A DNA stretch of 64,000 nucleotides from Melanocharis versteri (Eukaryota; Chordata; Aves; Passeriformes; Melanocharitidae): NCBI GenBank assembly GCA_013397845.1, contig VZTG01000491.1, forward strand, positions 1,419,673 through 1,483,672, read 5' to 3'. The notes below the pieces were generated by a model. The model was not told the DNA's origin, searched no databases, and saw only the letters and a list, made by a program, of their open reading frames with translations. Shown in pieces: positions 11,501 through 26,500 of the stretch (the stretch's first letter is position 1; every line of letters starts with the position of its first letter). A program made the translations under genes and the position numbers.

Positions 11501-14500
11501 CCCAGTTTTGTCTGTGTGACTGACAGGTGTGGTGAGAAGCAGATGTGAAAGGATTGAGGGGGGCCAGGTTGAAGGCCATCAGAGCTGCAAGACAAGCCCC
11601 AGGGAAATACCTTGTTCTCACTGTGCTGTGGTCTGTGCATTGTGTGGCATACACAGGTGCTCCCCATGTAATTTTAGCTTGTCCGAAACATGGGCTCATC
11701 TTTGCACAGTGGGGTTGCTGCATGGAACAGAGCAGGTGGGTGTGCAACAATTCAGACTGACAGATGAATGAACTCTCTTTCCCTTCAGATCTCTGATACT
11801 CCCTTTTAAAGCCCTTCTGCCTCATTGTAAACTCTTAAAACACTGCCTGGATTTGTCTGTGAATGGCACAGCATGAGGTATGTCCATGCAGTCAAAGTCT
11901 TTGCTAATTTGGGTCAGCTTTTACCAGATCTAAAACTGATACACTTCTTTTCCTTTTGTATTTTTTTTATTGTTTTCATCCATTTCATTGTTCTGTGGTG
12001 TTAAGCCATGCTATGAATGTGAGGTTGCTTGTCTTCACAAGCTAACTAGCCCGTAGTCTCTGCTGTGTTGGTCAAGAGAAACGGAAAAGAAATTGCTGGT
12101 CTGATTTGAGATGTACTTAGGTGATGTGATCCATGATGGGAAATCTCCAGTATCTCCTTCAGGCACTGGATCCTGGGAGATGGTGTCCCACCTTTGAGCT
12201 GGGAAGTGTAGGAGAGGGGAGTCATAGCAGTCAACAGGCTGAATAGTCTCTAGGAAATGTTGAAATGAGGAATCCTCAGGTCTGGCATTGCTCTGCCTTC
12301 GTGTTCTGTCCTGCTTCTCTGAGACAGGGAGTAGGGAAACAGACACTTGATTCTGTTCCCACAACAACTTTGTCCTCTCTGTCTGCTCATGCCTTTGCCA
12401 TTATTTTAGAGGGGGTCAGCGGTGATAAGGTGCTGTGTGGGGCTGAGAGATCCACCCCATCAGCTGGAGCTGTCCTGAGGGCAGTCATCCCTTCCCAAGG
12501 TGGGTATCCTGACCTCCCTCCTCTGCACAGCTGCTGAACATGTCATGGCCCTGTGGGGCTGGACAAGAAAAGGCACAGGAAACTAACTGGGTCAGAGAGG
12601 AGGATACCCATGGTCTCCATACCCCTCTCCTTTCTGCCAGCTTTCACTAGTTTTTGCATAAAATGGAGGATTTCTTTGGAGCATATACCAGGAATCTTCG
12701 CTGGCAATCAGGAGCAAAAGCCACTCAATGAGATCATCTTTTGGGCCGTGAGATTCGCTGTCCCAGGGTTCAGTTTCAAAATGTAAGTGGTGAGTGGTTG
12801 GTTGGTTTGTCCCAGGAGGAGAGAGACGTGGCTGTTGTGGAAGGGGTTTGATCATGGCATGATTTGGAGCAGACATAAAGAGTTGGTCCCAGGTGCTGTC
12901 ATTCGTGCTGCTCACTCCTGTGCTTTGAACCCTCTGTCTTCTTTAGAACAGTGAAGAGTAACAGATTTGAAGGGAGTATTTTTTAACCGTCAGGTGATTC
13001 TATCACAGTAGGGACTAAAACCACCTGAGAATTGGGCTGTGATTTCTTAGCTCAGTTCCTAAGATGTTTCTTTTGCCCCAGCACAGCTGGGGGCAGAGAA
13101 ACTTTATGGGCAGAGAAACAGACTTGGATTTCAGACCATTTGTAAGGTACAAATCCAGGGGTTTTGCAGCTCAAACGTCAGTGCTGTCAGCCTGGATTAA
13201 GCTGATTTGCTGATTTGCACTAGTTCATTAACAGGCCTACTCAGCAGTTCTGACCTACAAACTTGCCAGAATGGAATCCCATAAAAAGGCGTGTGGGCCA
13301 TGTGAAGGTACAGTTGTTCTTTTAATTTTGGCAGTTCCTGTTAATATCAGGTGTCTGTGCATTCTCAGGCTCTTCTACAACATTCTGAAAAGATGTGTCC
13401 AGAAACACAGGTTGTGACAGGTTTGGGATGGAGATGGACTAATAGCCTTTGATTCCCTCTCATCCATCAAACCATGGTCTGGTGGTTTTGGCTGTAGTCT
13501 GATTTTGAGTAGGCAAGGAAGAAGTGAAAGGATCAGTATCTATTTATGAAAGGTCCCAAGGGTTAAATTTTTTACAGTCTTACCACTCTGATGATTTTCT
13601 TTCAACGTCACTCTTACAGAAAAAAAATGTCATAAGGAATTCTTATAAATGCCAGTGAGGGGACTTCACTGGGGATAGTGAATTTTACAGATTTTATGTG
13701 CTGATTACCCCAAGATCAAGGGGTGCTTCTGGTTTCCCTTCCCTTCATGTTGCAGCTTCAAAGGCATGATTTGTTTGTTGCCCAAAGGGGAGGCTGAGTG
13801 TGAAATAAACGTCTGCAAACTCTGAAGCACTTCAGTGTTTACAGATGTTTGTGGGAGAAAAGTGCTGCAGCTTAAAAAAACCCACCAGTTGAACATAAAT
13901 ACAGTATAATCACAGTGGAGTAGAGCCCAGGAATTTTAACTCATTTTGTTCTCTGTGGTGTCCTTTAGGAGAAAAAGCTTATCAAAGTATTTGTCATCAG
14001 CTGATTGTTTTTTTCCCTGGCTGCTATAAATAATTGCTGCCTCTTTTGTTTTTTAGAGCGAGTACATTGCACCCTGTGATTGCAGAAGGGCGTTCATCTC
14101 TGGATTTGATGGCTCTGCAGGTACCTTTCCAGAACTTGGGTTCTTGCATAATTCTCCTCTAAAGAATTAGTTCCATTCATGGCATAGAGGCAGGATGGAA
14201 AAGAAAATCTATCCAGCTTGTTTGGACTGTTTTATTCCCATTTCAGCATCTGCAGAATTATATCTTGGCTACCCGCTGGAATTATGTAATATCAGCGGAA
14301 TAACAAGTTTTCAGAAAATGTTTGACCCCTAAATGAACCTCTCGTAAAGTAAAATCCTGTTAACTCTTTAATGTGATGCCTGTAACCTGCGGTCATTTCT
14401 TTTGATGTACAGCCAGTATGAACAGATTTTTACGTTGCCCGTTTGGGCTGGCTGAATAGTGGATGGACTTTAGCTGGCCTTTCTGTTTAAACAGGGCCAG

Positions 14501-17500
14501 GGCCAGGGCCAGAAACTCTGCATTTGGAAACTGAGCACTGTGGAAAAGTTTGCTTATCTTGCCGAGACAGGATGTTTTCTTGGCTGTAGGGTAGGTCTGT
14601 GTTTCAAGAGACCTAGTTTTTACCCTAGCTGTACCCTAAGCTGTGCAAATTACTCTGCTCTGTGGTTGCTGGAAAGTCACTTTAGTCTACTGAAGTTTTT
14701 TCCCCTCTAATTGTATTATCAGTTTAATACATACTGGTACCTATATTTGGAGGGTCTATTCATCAGTTCCTATGAGCTCTGGGATCTCATTTGGAAAGTG
14801 ATAAATCCAGGGCTGTGGGCTGCTGTTAATGGCTAACATGAATCCTGTATTAATTTTGCCCCTCCTGTGTGACCTCTTCATAACCTTCCTCTCGAATTGG
14901 TGCCCTTGTTATGTACTTAGAAGGTCTATTCCCAGCCTAATGCTCAGCAAATCAGTGAGGTTTCACACAGGGGCTCACCTTGTGTTTCTTGCTTCAACTT
15001 CTCTGGCTGAAGCAACTTAAAATGGGGTTTGTGTTGGGGGAATTGGGTAGAAGACAATGAGTTAATAACTGGAAACTCTTCTCTGCTAATCTGGGCATCA
15101 GTTTTTGGTGACAGAGAGTATGGTCAAGATGCAGACTCCAAAGACTTGGATTCAGTTTCAGTTTGTGCCATGGTTTGTTTTGTTTTACATTGTCAAGGGC
15201 AAGGCAGCTTGAGTGCCTTGCTGGGATGTCACTGCCCCTCAGCTGTCTGCTTGCATCCCTCCATCTGGAGTCAGTGGAATGGGACAGACAATGAAACTAA
15301 CAGAAGTTTATGTTCATGTTTCCTGTTCAGCCATCTCTGCTAGAGCTGTAACATTTGGGAAAGGGGTGCAGCTGACAGCTGGGAGTGATACCCATGTCTG
15401 CAGGCCTGGTATCAGCTGTTTCTTGTGGGTGGCCAGAGCCCAGGCTTCCTTCCCAAAAGAGGATGGGATGGAGCTCAGGGGTGTATGGTATGTGTTACTC
15501 TGACAACAGCCTAGTGGAGACCACAGTCTCTGTTACAGAAGGTTTGGAAAGCCCCATTTACGCAGTTCTACTGGCTGGCTGAGGTTTGCTTAAGTTGAGT
15601 TCATCTGAGGCAATTCATTAAGGTGCATCCTTGTGCATACTGTCTCCAATAGGATTTAGAAGGTCACAGCGCAGGGGAAACAGTGAATATCTCCACTGAA
15701 ACAGGAATAACTTCTGAGCAGCGATTGGAGGTGCCTTTTAGGGAATTAGGGTGCATTTCAAACACTGTCCCTGCTGTCTGTGTCTCTGCGTGGTGGCTGC
15801 CCACGCTGAATCACCCCTCCTTTCTGCCTCCCTGCCTAGGTACCGCCATAGTCACTGAGCAGCACGCGGCCATGTGGACTGATGGACGCTACTTCCTGCA
15901 AGCTGCACATCAAATGGATGGCAACTGGACACTCATGAAGATGGGTATGCAGCAGCCTGGGATACTGCTCCACTGATCAACGGAGAACAGTCACTTCACA
16001 CAAGTACAGCTTGAGCTATAGGGATAGCCCATCATGCAGGGACTTAGGGACGTCTTGGAGACACTGCTTCTGCTTTAGTGTCCTGTGACAGCTCTTGCCT
16101 GTGGGTCTAGACATTCATTAGTAGATGTATCTGATGCATTAGCTTGGACTTTTTGCATAGTGTGGGAATGCTTCAATGTGACTGCTTCTTTGAACTTTTT
16201 TTTTAATCTTTGAAGGTCTGAAAGATACACCAACTCAGGAGGATTGGCTAGTGAGTGTCCTCCCAGAAGGCTCGAAGGTGGGAGTGGATCCTTTCATTAT
16301 TCCAGCAGGTTGGTTTTTCTTTATGTTTATAACTCTGGGTTGGGCAACTAGATTTTGCTTCCTTGCTTCTCTGGCTGAGCTGTTGTGTGATGGTGTGCAG
16401 CTAACCATGTTTCAGATGTAATGGTGGTTAAACTGTTACGCAAAACAGGTTGGATTTTGGTTTAGCCATATATCACAGGAGTTCCACAGCAGTACATTGA
16501 CTGCAAAACACAAGGGATGAGAAATGCTTTCTAGGCTTGAAGTGATTTCAGCTGAAAAGCAGAATCTTGATCACCAGTTTTTGTCTGTGCTTTAGCTTGT
16601 TGTGGGCACTTCGGTACAAAGGTGCTGAATGCCTTGGCCAGCATGTGAGCGAGAACACTCAGGCAAGATTCATGCTGCTACTCCTGCTTGGTGGTCTTGG
16701 GATCTCTGAGCTTTCCCTGTAGGAAGCACAGGGAGAGGTGTCATTTATATCAGAGTATCCATTTAATCATGCTTCAAAACATGAGGCCTAATGCAAAGGT
16801 CACTGGAGGCAAGGGGAGATATTTGCTTGTTCATATGGACTAAGGACCTATCTCGTGGCTGTGTGGAAGCACCTTTCATCTTGTCTAGCTTAGGTCTAGC
16901 ACAGTTCTGTACTGGGGGAGAGGACACCCTTAGGGCAGCTTCTGCCATGGCTTCTTCCAGAGACTTCTATCTCCCAGCTGGAGCAGTTCTTCTTGGAGCT
17001 ATCTTCTATCTCTTCAGCTGGAGCATGAGGCTCTAGGGCTGTGAGGTTCTGTACCTGCCACTGGCTATCATGGCATGTTTGTGGAACTGTAGCTGCAGTA
17101 GGCTTTGCTGTCTTTTTTAAGGGAATGGGAAGGAAGAGAGGCTGGAAGGAAAGGAGAAGACTGTGATTCTTGAGTTAGACCTTTGTGAACGGAGCTGTTG
17201 TTGAACATATGTGTGTTCCTTAAAGCCACCACTCTGGACTTTCTTCCCTTTGGCAGACCAGTGGAAGAGAATGTCCAAAGCCTTGAGAAGTGCTGGCCAT
17301 GACCTTGTGCCTGTCAAAGAAAACCTGATCGATACAATCTGGACAGATTGTCCTCAACGCCCCTGCAAGCCTCTCATCACGCTTGACCTGAGTTACACAG
17401 GTGAGAAGCTTAACTCCCAACAGACATGGGTTGTTCCTATTGCCTTATCCCCCTTTTGCTTATCTCTTACAAAGGAGAGAGAAAAACAGTACTGCAGCAC

Positions 17501-20500
17501 GATGTGGGCACTGTGAATAGGCCAAGAAGGTGATCAAACCTTAGCTAATGACCTCTCTGTCCTCAAAACTTCAAATAACCGTTTGCTAGAAGTTAGGTAA
17601 CTTGAAAACAAATCCATGGGCATCTAGGGGGGCAGCTTGTTCGAGATAGTTCATATCAGTTATTAGAAAGGAGCGAGGAGCACAAGCACAATATGTTGGT
17701 CTGTGTTTACATCATTATCCCCAGCAAAGTTAGGGACTGTAGCTTTTCCTATTGTGTTTTGCAGGGGTCAGCTGGAGAGACAAAATTGTAGCTCTCCGTT
17801 CAAAAATGGCTGAGAGGAAAGTCATGTGGTTTGTGGTAACGGCCTTGGATGAAGTAGCATGTAAGTCTTTGCATGTCCTTTCTCAATTCTTTCTACAAAA
17901 TAAATGTTCTGCCTGCCTTGGAAAAGAAGAACCATGCCAGGGTGAGGGGCACTTCAGACAGCATGTTCGTTAGACATCAGTTAACTTCTTATCAAGTGCA
18001 GCAGTGGTAACAGGTCACAAACAGCAAGCCTGTATTTCTGCACAGTGCCTCATTACACCAGTGCAGCTCCTGAGTATATTTTTGGCCTAGGAAATTCAGC
18101 AAATCACCACCTTTGAAAAACAGCCCAGGCAAAGGGAGAAGAAGGTCACATATAAAGCCTGAGGCAGCGTGATGGAAAAAAAAAGACCTGTGAGGTTTTC
18201 TGGCTGTAAAATACTCTGATGCTGCCTCACCCTTTGGAAAAATGGAGACTGTTTTCTGCTGTGGAGTCTGGGCTATAAACAAAGCAGTGCAACATGTGGC
18301 TTTGTATACATAAGGCAAGGGTGGGGTACACCGCGTTCACAGTAATCTTCCTAATTGTCACAACTTCTTAAGTCAGTCTCCACCTATCCAGTGTTCAGCC
18401 AATGCTTTGGTTAAAACAAGTATGTCAGGGCTCAACTTGTTTTTCTAGATCATTTCAATCCAGGGTCTCACTAGAGTCCCCTCTGTGTTTGGGGCCCCAG
18501 GATGGCTGGGTCTCCACACCCTGGCTCCCAGCCCAGTGTGTAGGAAGGGAGCAGTGGTTTCCCCAGGACTGCTGTTCCTAGTACTGTGTGTCCTTTCTGC
18601 AGAAATCACTGGTGCACAGACTGGTGTAGGGGGAATGTAACACAGGCAGGGTGTGAGTGCTGCTCATGCCTGTGCCCCGTGTCTGATCTGGAGAGGTAGA
18701 AATGGAGGTGGTGTTTTCCTCACTCCAGCGCTGCCAGCACAATGTCCCTGGCACTGGGTGAAGCCAGCTCGATGAGGTCCGTGGGCTCTCCTGGATCTGG
18801 GACACTGAGCAAAGAGCTTTTTTTGTGAAAGAAGTACTTCTGAGAGTGGTGAATATGACTCCTCCCTGGGGAGGCCAGCATGAGCAGAGATTGTATGTCT
18901 CACCTTTTCAGGCACATCTCCAATTAAATTAATGATAAATTGGTGCCCTGAGGTGGTTTCAGATTAAATGTCTCCAGCAAAGTGAAGCTTGGTTATGAAT
19001 CAAGGGTGTTAAGATGAACCAGAGAAGGTCATAAGAGAAGCTCATTTTCGGGTGCCTGGTTGATTTCTTATCCTAAAGGGGGGAGAAGTTGTGTTTTAAT
19101 TTTATCTAATTCAATTCACTGTATTAAACTCCAGACAAGTTTCTGGGGACAGAAAAAGAGCCACAAAGGAGATTGTTGGCATTGGGAGTTGGCTGAGTGA
19201 GGAAGTTTGTACCCATGCAGTAAAAAGTTCTTTGTGGCTCTTTCCTGCATTGAAGTGACCTACTCCTTCCCTGGGGAGAATTAAGCTCTATTTTTACTTT
19301 CATGGCAGAATTTGCACAGTTCGATGAATACAGTGCTGGGTTGTAATTTAGGACATGTTGGTTCTTTTCCCAGCTGTCCTGCTGGCTGGCCTTATTGGCT
19401 CGAGTAACTCATTTTGGCTAATTGGATACCCTGGAGTTTTTATTTGACCCTAAAATCAGGATTTTAGAGATGCTGAACATCTACTTCCCCTCTTGACTTT
19501 GTCTAGAGTTGTGTGGGATAAAATCTTTGTGAAAAATAGCTAAGACTGTACAGTCTGAATCTGAGATATTGGTGGGGCCCAAATGAGAGGCCTTTTTGGG
19601 GTATTGTAGTCTTGCCAATTGTATCTTCCTTTTACCTCAAATGTCAAAAGGATTGGAATGAAATGATAGTTTGTAATTTTGAAGTTTTCTGGCTGTTAAG
19701 AAGTGAGCTTTTATTGCATTGCGCAGACCAGAAAGGGCAGACACTACTTTTTGTACATGTGCCCTTGTCTTTCCTTGCCTGTACCTGCTCTTTTCCAAGC
19801 CAGCCCTCCTTTAGAAGTTAACCACCAAACACCAGGGAGTGCTCATACTGTGGTTCTGGTGCCATCTCCTGGCAAAAACTTAGGATTGCCAGGAATGCAG
19901 CGGGCCGAGGGACAGCTGGGTGGGAGCTGGACCCACGGCCTGCGCCCGTCATGTCTCACTGCTTGCCGGTCTTTTTGAGAAATTAGTTTTGGCTTTCTCT
20001 GATGTTGCAGAAGATGAACCAGGACTGTGATTCTTGGTGTTCTTATTTTTCAGGGCTTTTCAACCTTCGAGGCTCTGATGTTGAGTACAATCCTGTGTTT
20101 TTTGCATACGCCGTCATAGGAATGAACACAATCAGGTGCTTGTATTCCCTTCTTCTGTTCCCCAAGATGCATTTTTCTGGAGGAGAACTGTTCTAGCAAA
20201 GTATTTGTCTTTTCAAAAATTCCTGCACTTGGGTACTTTAGTGTCCTTTCTAAGCACTTTTGTCTTCAACAGTAGTTACTCTCCTCCCCTGATCAGAGCT
20301 AGAGAGGCAGCCAAGAGCTCTGCTGCGCTTCTCAGCACCTTGGCTTGCTGGGTGACCTTGGGCATGATGGCTGAGCCCTCTGTCTGTCACCCTGAGGTAA
20401 TGTGTAGGGCCCTTGGAGCTCTGGTTGAAATGTGGGTGAGAGCCAAGGCTGGCCTGGGCAGTACAAAACTTTAGGGAAAAGTCTAATTGCTGAGTCACTT

Positions 20501-23500
20501 CAAAACTGCAGGGACTGTGCAGGAAAGTTTCAGGGCTGGCTTATGACAGAAGGCTTCTTTCCTGTGACTATCCCATATACTGAGCCTCAGCAAGCACAGT
20601 TCTTTTAGAGGCATCTGTAAGCTGCTACCTAGATCCATCTAAAGTAAAACCTGGCTGGGTGAGTGAGTACAGGTTGTGTGTGAAGGTTGAGCTGAACTTT
20701 TCAACTCAGTGAAAGTGATAGCAATGTGATACTTAGAACTACAGTAGCTTTTCTATTTCCAGATGTTGCCCTTAAAAATTAGAGAGTGGGTGTTATTTGC
20801 CTCTGTTACTTTCCTGTTTCGAGCACAGTGATGGGATGTAGCCATTTTGAGTGTGTCATACCAATAGAAATGCTATCAGCTGTCTTTTCAGTGGGGTGGC
20901 ACATCTTAATTTCATTTAAGCTGTGTGAAAGCCAGTGGTTAAAATGACATAAAACAAAGTAGAGTGTATAATTCATGATCTCCTTTCTTCCTGAAATGTT
21001 GCCGAAACGGTTTTTCCTTCGCTCCAACCACTGTCAGATGTGGTCTCACCTATTTGATCTCTCCGATTTGTTTCTCAGGCTCTTCATTGATGGTGACCGG
21101 ATGATGGACCCAGCTGTGAGGGAGCACTTACAGCTTGACTCCACCCTGGAGCCTGAGTTCAAAATCCAGGTGATGCCCTACGGATCTATCCTGTCGGAGC
21201 TGCAGGCTGTTGGTGCAGGCCTCTCACCCAAGGAGAAAGTGTGGCTCAGTGACAAAGCCAGCTATGCTCTGACTGAGGCCATTTCCAAGGTCAGTGGCCC
21301 TAGCAAGGGAAAATACTTTGCTCTTCTCTGTTCATCATGGTTAGGAAGGGTGTTAATGAGGGCAGCTGGCCTCAGTTTCCCCTCTGCAAAGCCCGATTCA
21401 GGCTGGAGCTTGTGCAGAAGGGATCCAGCCGTGCTGAGGTATCGAGGGGTTGTTAATCCTGGGGTTGCTCCGCTGGAGCTGCCCTTCCAACTCACTAAGC
21501 TGATTTATCCAAAGAATTGTCAGCTTAAGATAAAGCATGTACAGTGAGAGAGGGGAGGGAAGAGGCAGCAGGGTGAACTTAGGTCATTCTGCCCACGTGT
21601 GGAGCATCAGCCTCATGTGGGCAAGCAGCAAGAACTGGAAACTTGCAGAAATTGAAGCAGGGAAGTTGAGCAGGACTTCTGGGAGGGTCCATGTGGCTTG
21701 ATCTGAGTGTCTAAAGGTAGTTGCCCTTATTTAGTTCAGTAGCTTGAGGATATCAGGCAACATGTGATGTCTTTTACTGAAGACAGGAGGGACAAGATGA
21801 CAGAGTTGTTGTAGCAGGGAACCTTGTGAGGACACAGATAACCTGCAAGCACTGGTTGTCCATGCACTTAGTGCATCTGCTGAGGGACAGTTGTATTATC
21901 AGAATAATTTCTGTACAGCTATACATGCTGTATCTTGCTACTCTTTTGAACTTGGCTGTCTGGGACTCCCACTGTCCACCTAATATTCTAATAGCCATGA
22001 AGGAAGATACTTGGGGAAGGACACAGCAACTGTGGACACATAAGCTGGTTTCCATGCATCTTAGGTACATCTCTTGTTTGCTAGAGATCACATTCTCTGG
22101 AATACCATCCAGTTTACAGTGATGTCTAGTAACTAACAGATACTGTGAGTAAATACACAGTTTTTTGTACTGTCTAGGGTTAAATCTTCAGGCACAATCA
22201 ATCTAGTTTTAGGCCTTCTAATACAGAATAATGACAGCATAGTGTCTATGGAGCATTCAGGATAAATTGTTGCTCTTTTGACTTCAGAGTAGAAAGCCCC
22301 TTGCTGTAGTTGTAGTCAGTGGTCTATCCCCAGTTTGGTTAAGCTGCTGTAGTTGATTTATGTAGAGTATCCATATGGAGAAGTACAGAAGGTCTGACCT
22401 AGATAAAGGAATATATTGAGTTGCAGTGATGTTATTTACCCCGTGAGCACTGGAAGTTTTGGCTGATACTGAGTCATTACAGTGCTGCATGCCCTCTGTA
22501 TGCAATGGGGAGAGTCCCTGCCTCGAGGAGCTCTGTGCAATAGAAAGCAGGCAAGGAGGACTGAAATGTCTTGATTAAAAGCCACTTAGAGAGTCACTGA
22601 AAGAGCCAGAGTTTTCCTGGTTCCTTCCTGGCTCTCCACCACTTCAAAGCACTCCAGGCCAGTTGCTCAGCTGGTGTGAAAAACACCAGTGCTGGAAGTC
22701 CATTTACTGTCTGTCTCCATCAGAGCCAAATATTGACGCTGGCAAAAATCCATTTCATTATTAAATACAGATCTGCAAACCCTTTATAGATTTGTTTACA
22801 GCTGCTTGTAAATATACTTTTCACAGAAGATTAATAGTACTTACCAGTATCTATAAAAGACAAGCCAACCTAAGAATCTGACTATTTATCCTGGCTGATA
22901 AAAGGACTTTTCTGACTTTGTGACTTCTTCTGTAATTTAGTTTCTGCATTATGTAGTGTAATTGTTTTGCTGTTTTTAAGAATTTGGAAATTGTAAGCCT
23001 GTAGTATTTGTGTGAAATTAGTCTTTGCAAAGGGTCTACCAGGCCTTTCCTTGAATTTGAGTGATATTTATTTTTATGTTGATACGTTTAAAATAGGAAA
23101 CACCATGTTGCTTGGGCTGTGCTTCTGTAGGTGCTCATCCCATCTCCTGATATATAACAAGTAGAGCAGGGAACTGTGGGGCGAAGAACTTGGTTCTTCT
23201 TCCTTCTGATGCCAAGTGTATTGAGATCTGGGCAAGTCAACCCAGCTGGTGAATTTCTGAAGATGTGCTGAAACCAGCCAAGCATTCCTGCTAATCTAAG
23301 AACAGCTGGTGTTTGAGGAAGTGTGCAGTGGTAAGGGATCAGTTATTAGTTCTTAATGCAGGGTCACCCCATCCAGGCACAGGAAAGCTTTGTCTCAAAC
23401 CACTGATGTAAGCTCATTTCAGAATTGGCAGAATGTAAAGCTGAGCTTTGCAAAGGCCTTTCACGTTTCCTCGGGCCTTGATGAGTTTGTCAGAGCTGCT

Positions 23501-26500
23501 GGTCGTTAACAGTGGTGATGCTCCATGCTTGGTACCTGGGCTGGGTACCCTTTGCTCCCTGCTACTGGAGGGTGACTGTCAGGTAACAAGTCAAGGTGGC
23601 TTTTAGGTCTATTTCCACAGCCTAAGTTCCACCATAGCATCTGGGATTAGTGTTTCTCATTGGCCTCTGGGCCTTCAGTGTCCATCAGCAACAGGAAACC
23701 TCTGGCTCAGACATTGATATAGATATATGATAATTAGGATATCCAGGTCTTCACTCTGCTTCATGACAAGCTGTGTTTAGTTCTTTGTATTTCCCTGTGG
23801 CCGTTCTTCCTTCCGCCACGGACTGTTTCTCTTCTCTGTTCCCCAGTGCACTTAGCTGACTATTGGCAACCAGCATCTCACAGTGCTGAAGGTTGAGAGA
23901 GGCTGCCAAAGTACAAATTGTGGCCAGGCTGAGTTATTAAATCTGTAGGATTATGTAGTCTGACTAATCCACAAGTAATCCCTGTCCTTCTGCTGCAGGC
24001 TTACCGATACCTCACCCCATATACCCCCATCTGCATTGCAAAAGCTGTGAAGAACGCAGCGGAAACAGAAGGCATGAGAAGAGCACATGTAAGTGAAGCC
24101 TTGAGTGTCTTCTTGCACATGGCAACAGGTTTGCTTTACCTTTAGGGAAAGAAATAACGTTTTCTTTTCAGTTTTAATGTTTTGGATAAAAAGCAAATAA
24201 GAATTTGGATGGCAGGATAAAAAAGGTTTTCTGTCAGACATCTACTGCTGTTGAAGGAGGTTTTTTGCTTGTTTTGCATTCCCTTGAAGAGCAACATTTG
24301 CAATACTGTGAGGAAGCAGCCTTGCTCTGTGGGAAGACCGTGCAGACTTGAGAACTGTTGTTTGCAGTGTGGGCCCTTAAAGGGATGTTCTTTCCCCTTT
24401 GCTAGTTCTGTTGTCTTTGTCAGTGGAGTCTTCAAATTGTTGTCACTTGAATAAACACAGCCTAAAGAACACAGAGAAATTCTTTGACACATGGTGCAAA
24501 GCGCAGGCCAAGATATTCAGAAGTGGCCAGTGTCCTCAAAGCACTCTTTTAGTCTCATCATCATGATACTGAAAATGAGGCTGATTTCCCAGGAAGCTTC
24601 ATATTTTCAAGCAAAGAAGCTGCTTGTGAAACAGGTTCATGGTGGGGCTGAACTTTTCTATTGTTTTTTTTCTTGTTAGTTTTCTAGCAGCAGTTTTCAC
24701 AATGGGAGAAATGTGCCAGTTGAAGCAGGGCTGGCAGTTTTGGGCTTGTTCCCATTTTTTCTGCAGCTTCTTGAGAGCCAGTACTTTCTATTTCAATGCT
24801 TTTCTCTCCCTGTTAGTTAAGGCGAAGTAAAAATAGCTGTACTGAGAAGAAGCACTTTGTCACCTGCCACCTGAGGACAAAATTGTGCCTTGTTCTTGTA
24901 CACATCTCCAGCTTCTTGCCCCTACATGCTGCAAGCATGTAGAAAAGAAAAGGGACAAAAATGGGGGTCATAAGGCAAGAGAGCTAGAAGCTATGTGACA
25001 GAGACTGTGTGGTGGCCATGTGCCCAAAAGACGTGTTCCCCTGTCACATCACCAGATGTGTCGTGTGCCTTCCTTCTGTCATCTGAGATGCAAGATCTTG
25101 GCTGTTAAAGCAAAACAGTCTTGAAAGTCATGTGTGAGGTAAAGCCAGTAATTCATGCAGTAAGATATGTCCTAGCAGTAATTAACATTCATTTAACTCT
25201 CGAGATACATTTCCAGTGTTTATATTAATTACAGGGTGCAAAACCTGAAAATACCTCTTGGATGATCTCTTAGTTTGTGTTTCTGAAACTTACAGGTTGA
25301 ATTCTTTTGCATCAAAACCTGTTTATACTGAGGCTTGATAAATCTTTCTTCTCAGTTCCCTTTTCTTGTGCCTATTTTAACATAGATTAAAGATGCTGTT
25401 GCCCTGTGTGAGCTCTTCAACTGGCTGGAAAAGGAGGTATTGTATAATTTTTTTCAACCTGGAGGTTCTATTGCTGTGTAAAATTCTTCATTGGCATAAA
25501 CTTTTTGCTAGTCTTTATAGTGCCTTTGCTAAAAGTGGGGAAACAGTTGGGGGTTTATCTGGTGGTTTGGGTTTTTTTGCGAGGATTTCAATCATGCTTT
25601 CATCCAAGGCTGAATTAATTTTTTTGAAAACATACTCCCGTTCATTTTACACAGACCAAAGCTCGAATAAGTGAGAAATGACCTGAGCAGTCTTAGTGTG
25701 GTGTTAATACTGTCTTGTGCTGGTTTGGTAGTGTAAATCATGAAATAATATTCACCTTCGTACAATACTTTGGAATTATTCTCATGATAATCAGTGTTGT
25801 CTGCCAGTAGGAACGAATTTGGCATTTATGAATGGGAGGTGCAGTGAAAATGGGATAAAAACAAATTACTTGTGTATTCACTGGGTTAGAAGTACACAAT
25901 GTGTGTGCAGAGTGCCAAGTGTTACACGGCAACTTACTAAGCCATGCCACTGCATGTCTGGTCTATTGACTTTATTTATGGAGAAGGCTTGATGACTTCC
26001 AGAAGGTGCCTTTTTACATGTCTGAGTACCTCAAGAAGTCAGCCTCAGGGGTTATGAAACCTAGCTCTTGCCCTGCTTTGCCTGTTTTCCAGTCCAGGGG
26101 AAGCTGTGTCACAGGTTTGAATTTATCAAATGCCTAAAGTAAAGTTGAACACGCTTAGTTTTTTCTGCAACTGCTTCCATTCCTGATTTAAAAGCATGAA
26201 ATTTCAAATTGCATGGGCTGTTGAAGAGAGCTATTTAAGCTTAGTGTCGCCTGACTGTGAAGAGATGTTTCCTTGTTATCTCTGTACGTACCTCAGTGAA
26301 GTTAGCACTGCACTGACTGCTCCTTGGTCAGGGTTCAGCAATCCTTCTGTGACCATGTCCACTTCCTTCTCAAAAGCCCTGCACAATATTGCTGGGTTTG
26401 TGTTTGTCATTACTGAGGAGTGAGGACAGAAAACCAGGAAAGAAGCCACTTCCAGACGGGGTTTCATAATGCACAGACAAGGCCCAGTGTTTAGGCATAT

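Noticed and set aside
20330..20400. Possible MIR scrap (GCTGGGTGACCTTGGGCA)
   Set aside because: Only one short match to the MIR core; flanks do not follow the consensus.
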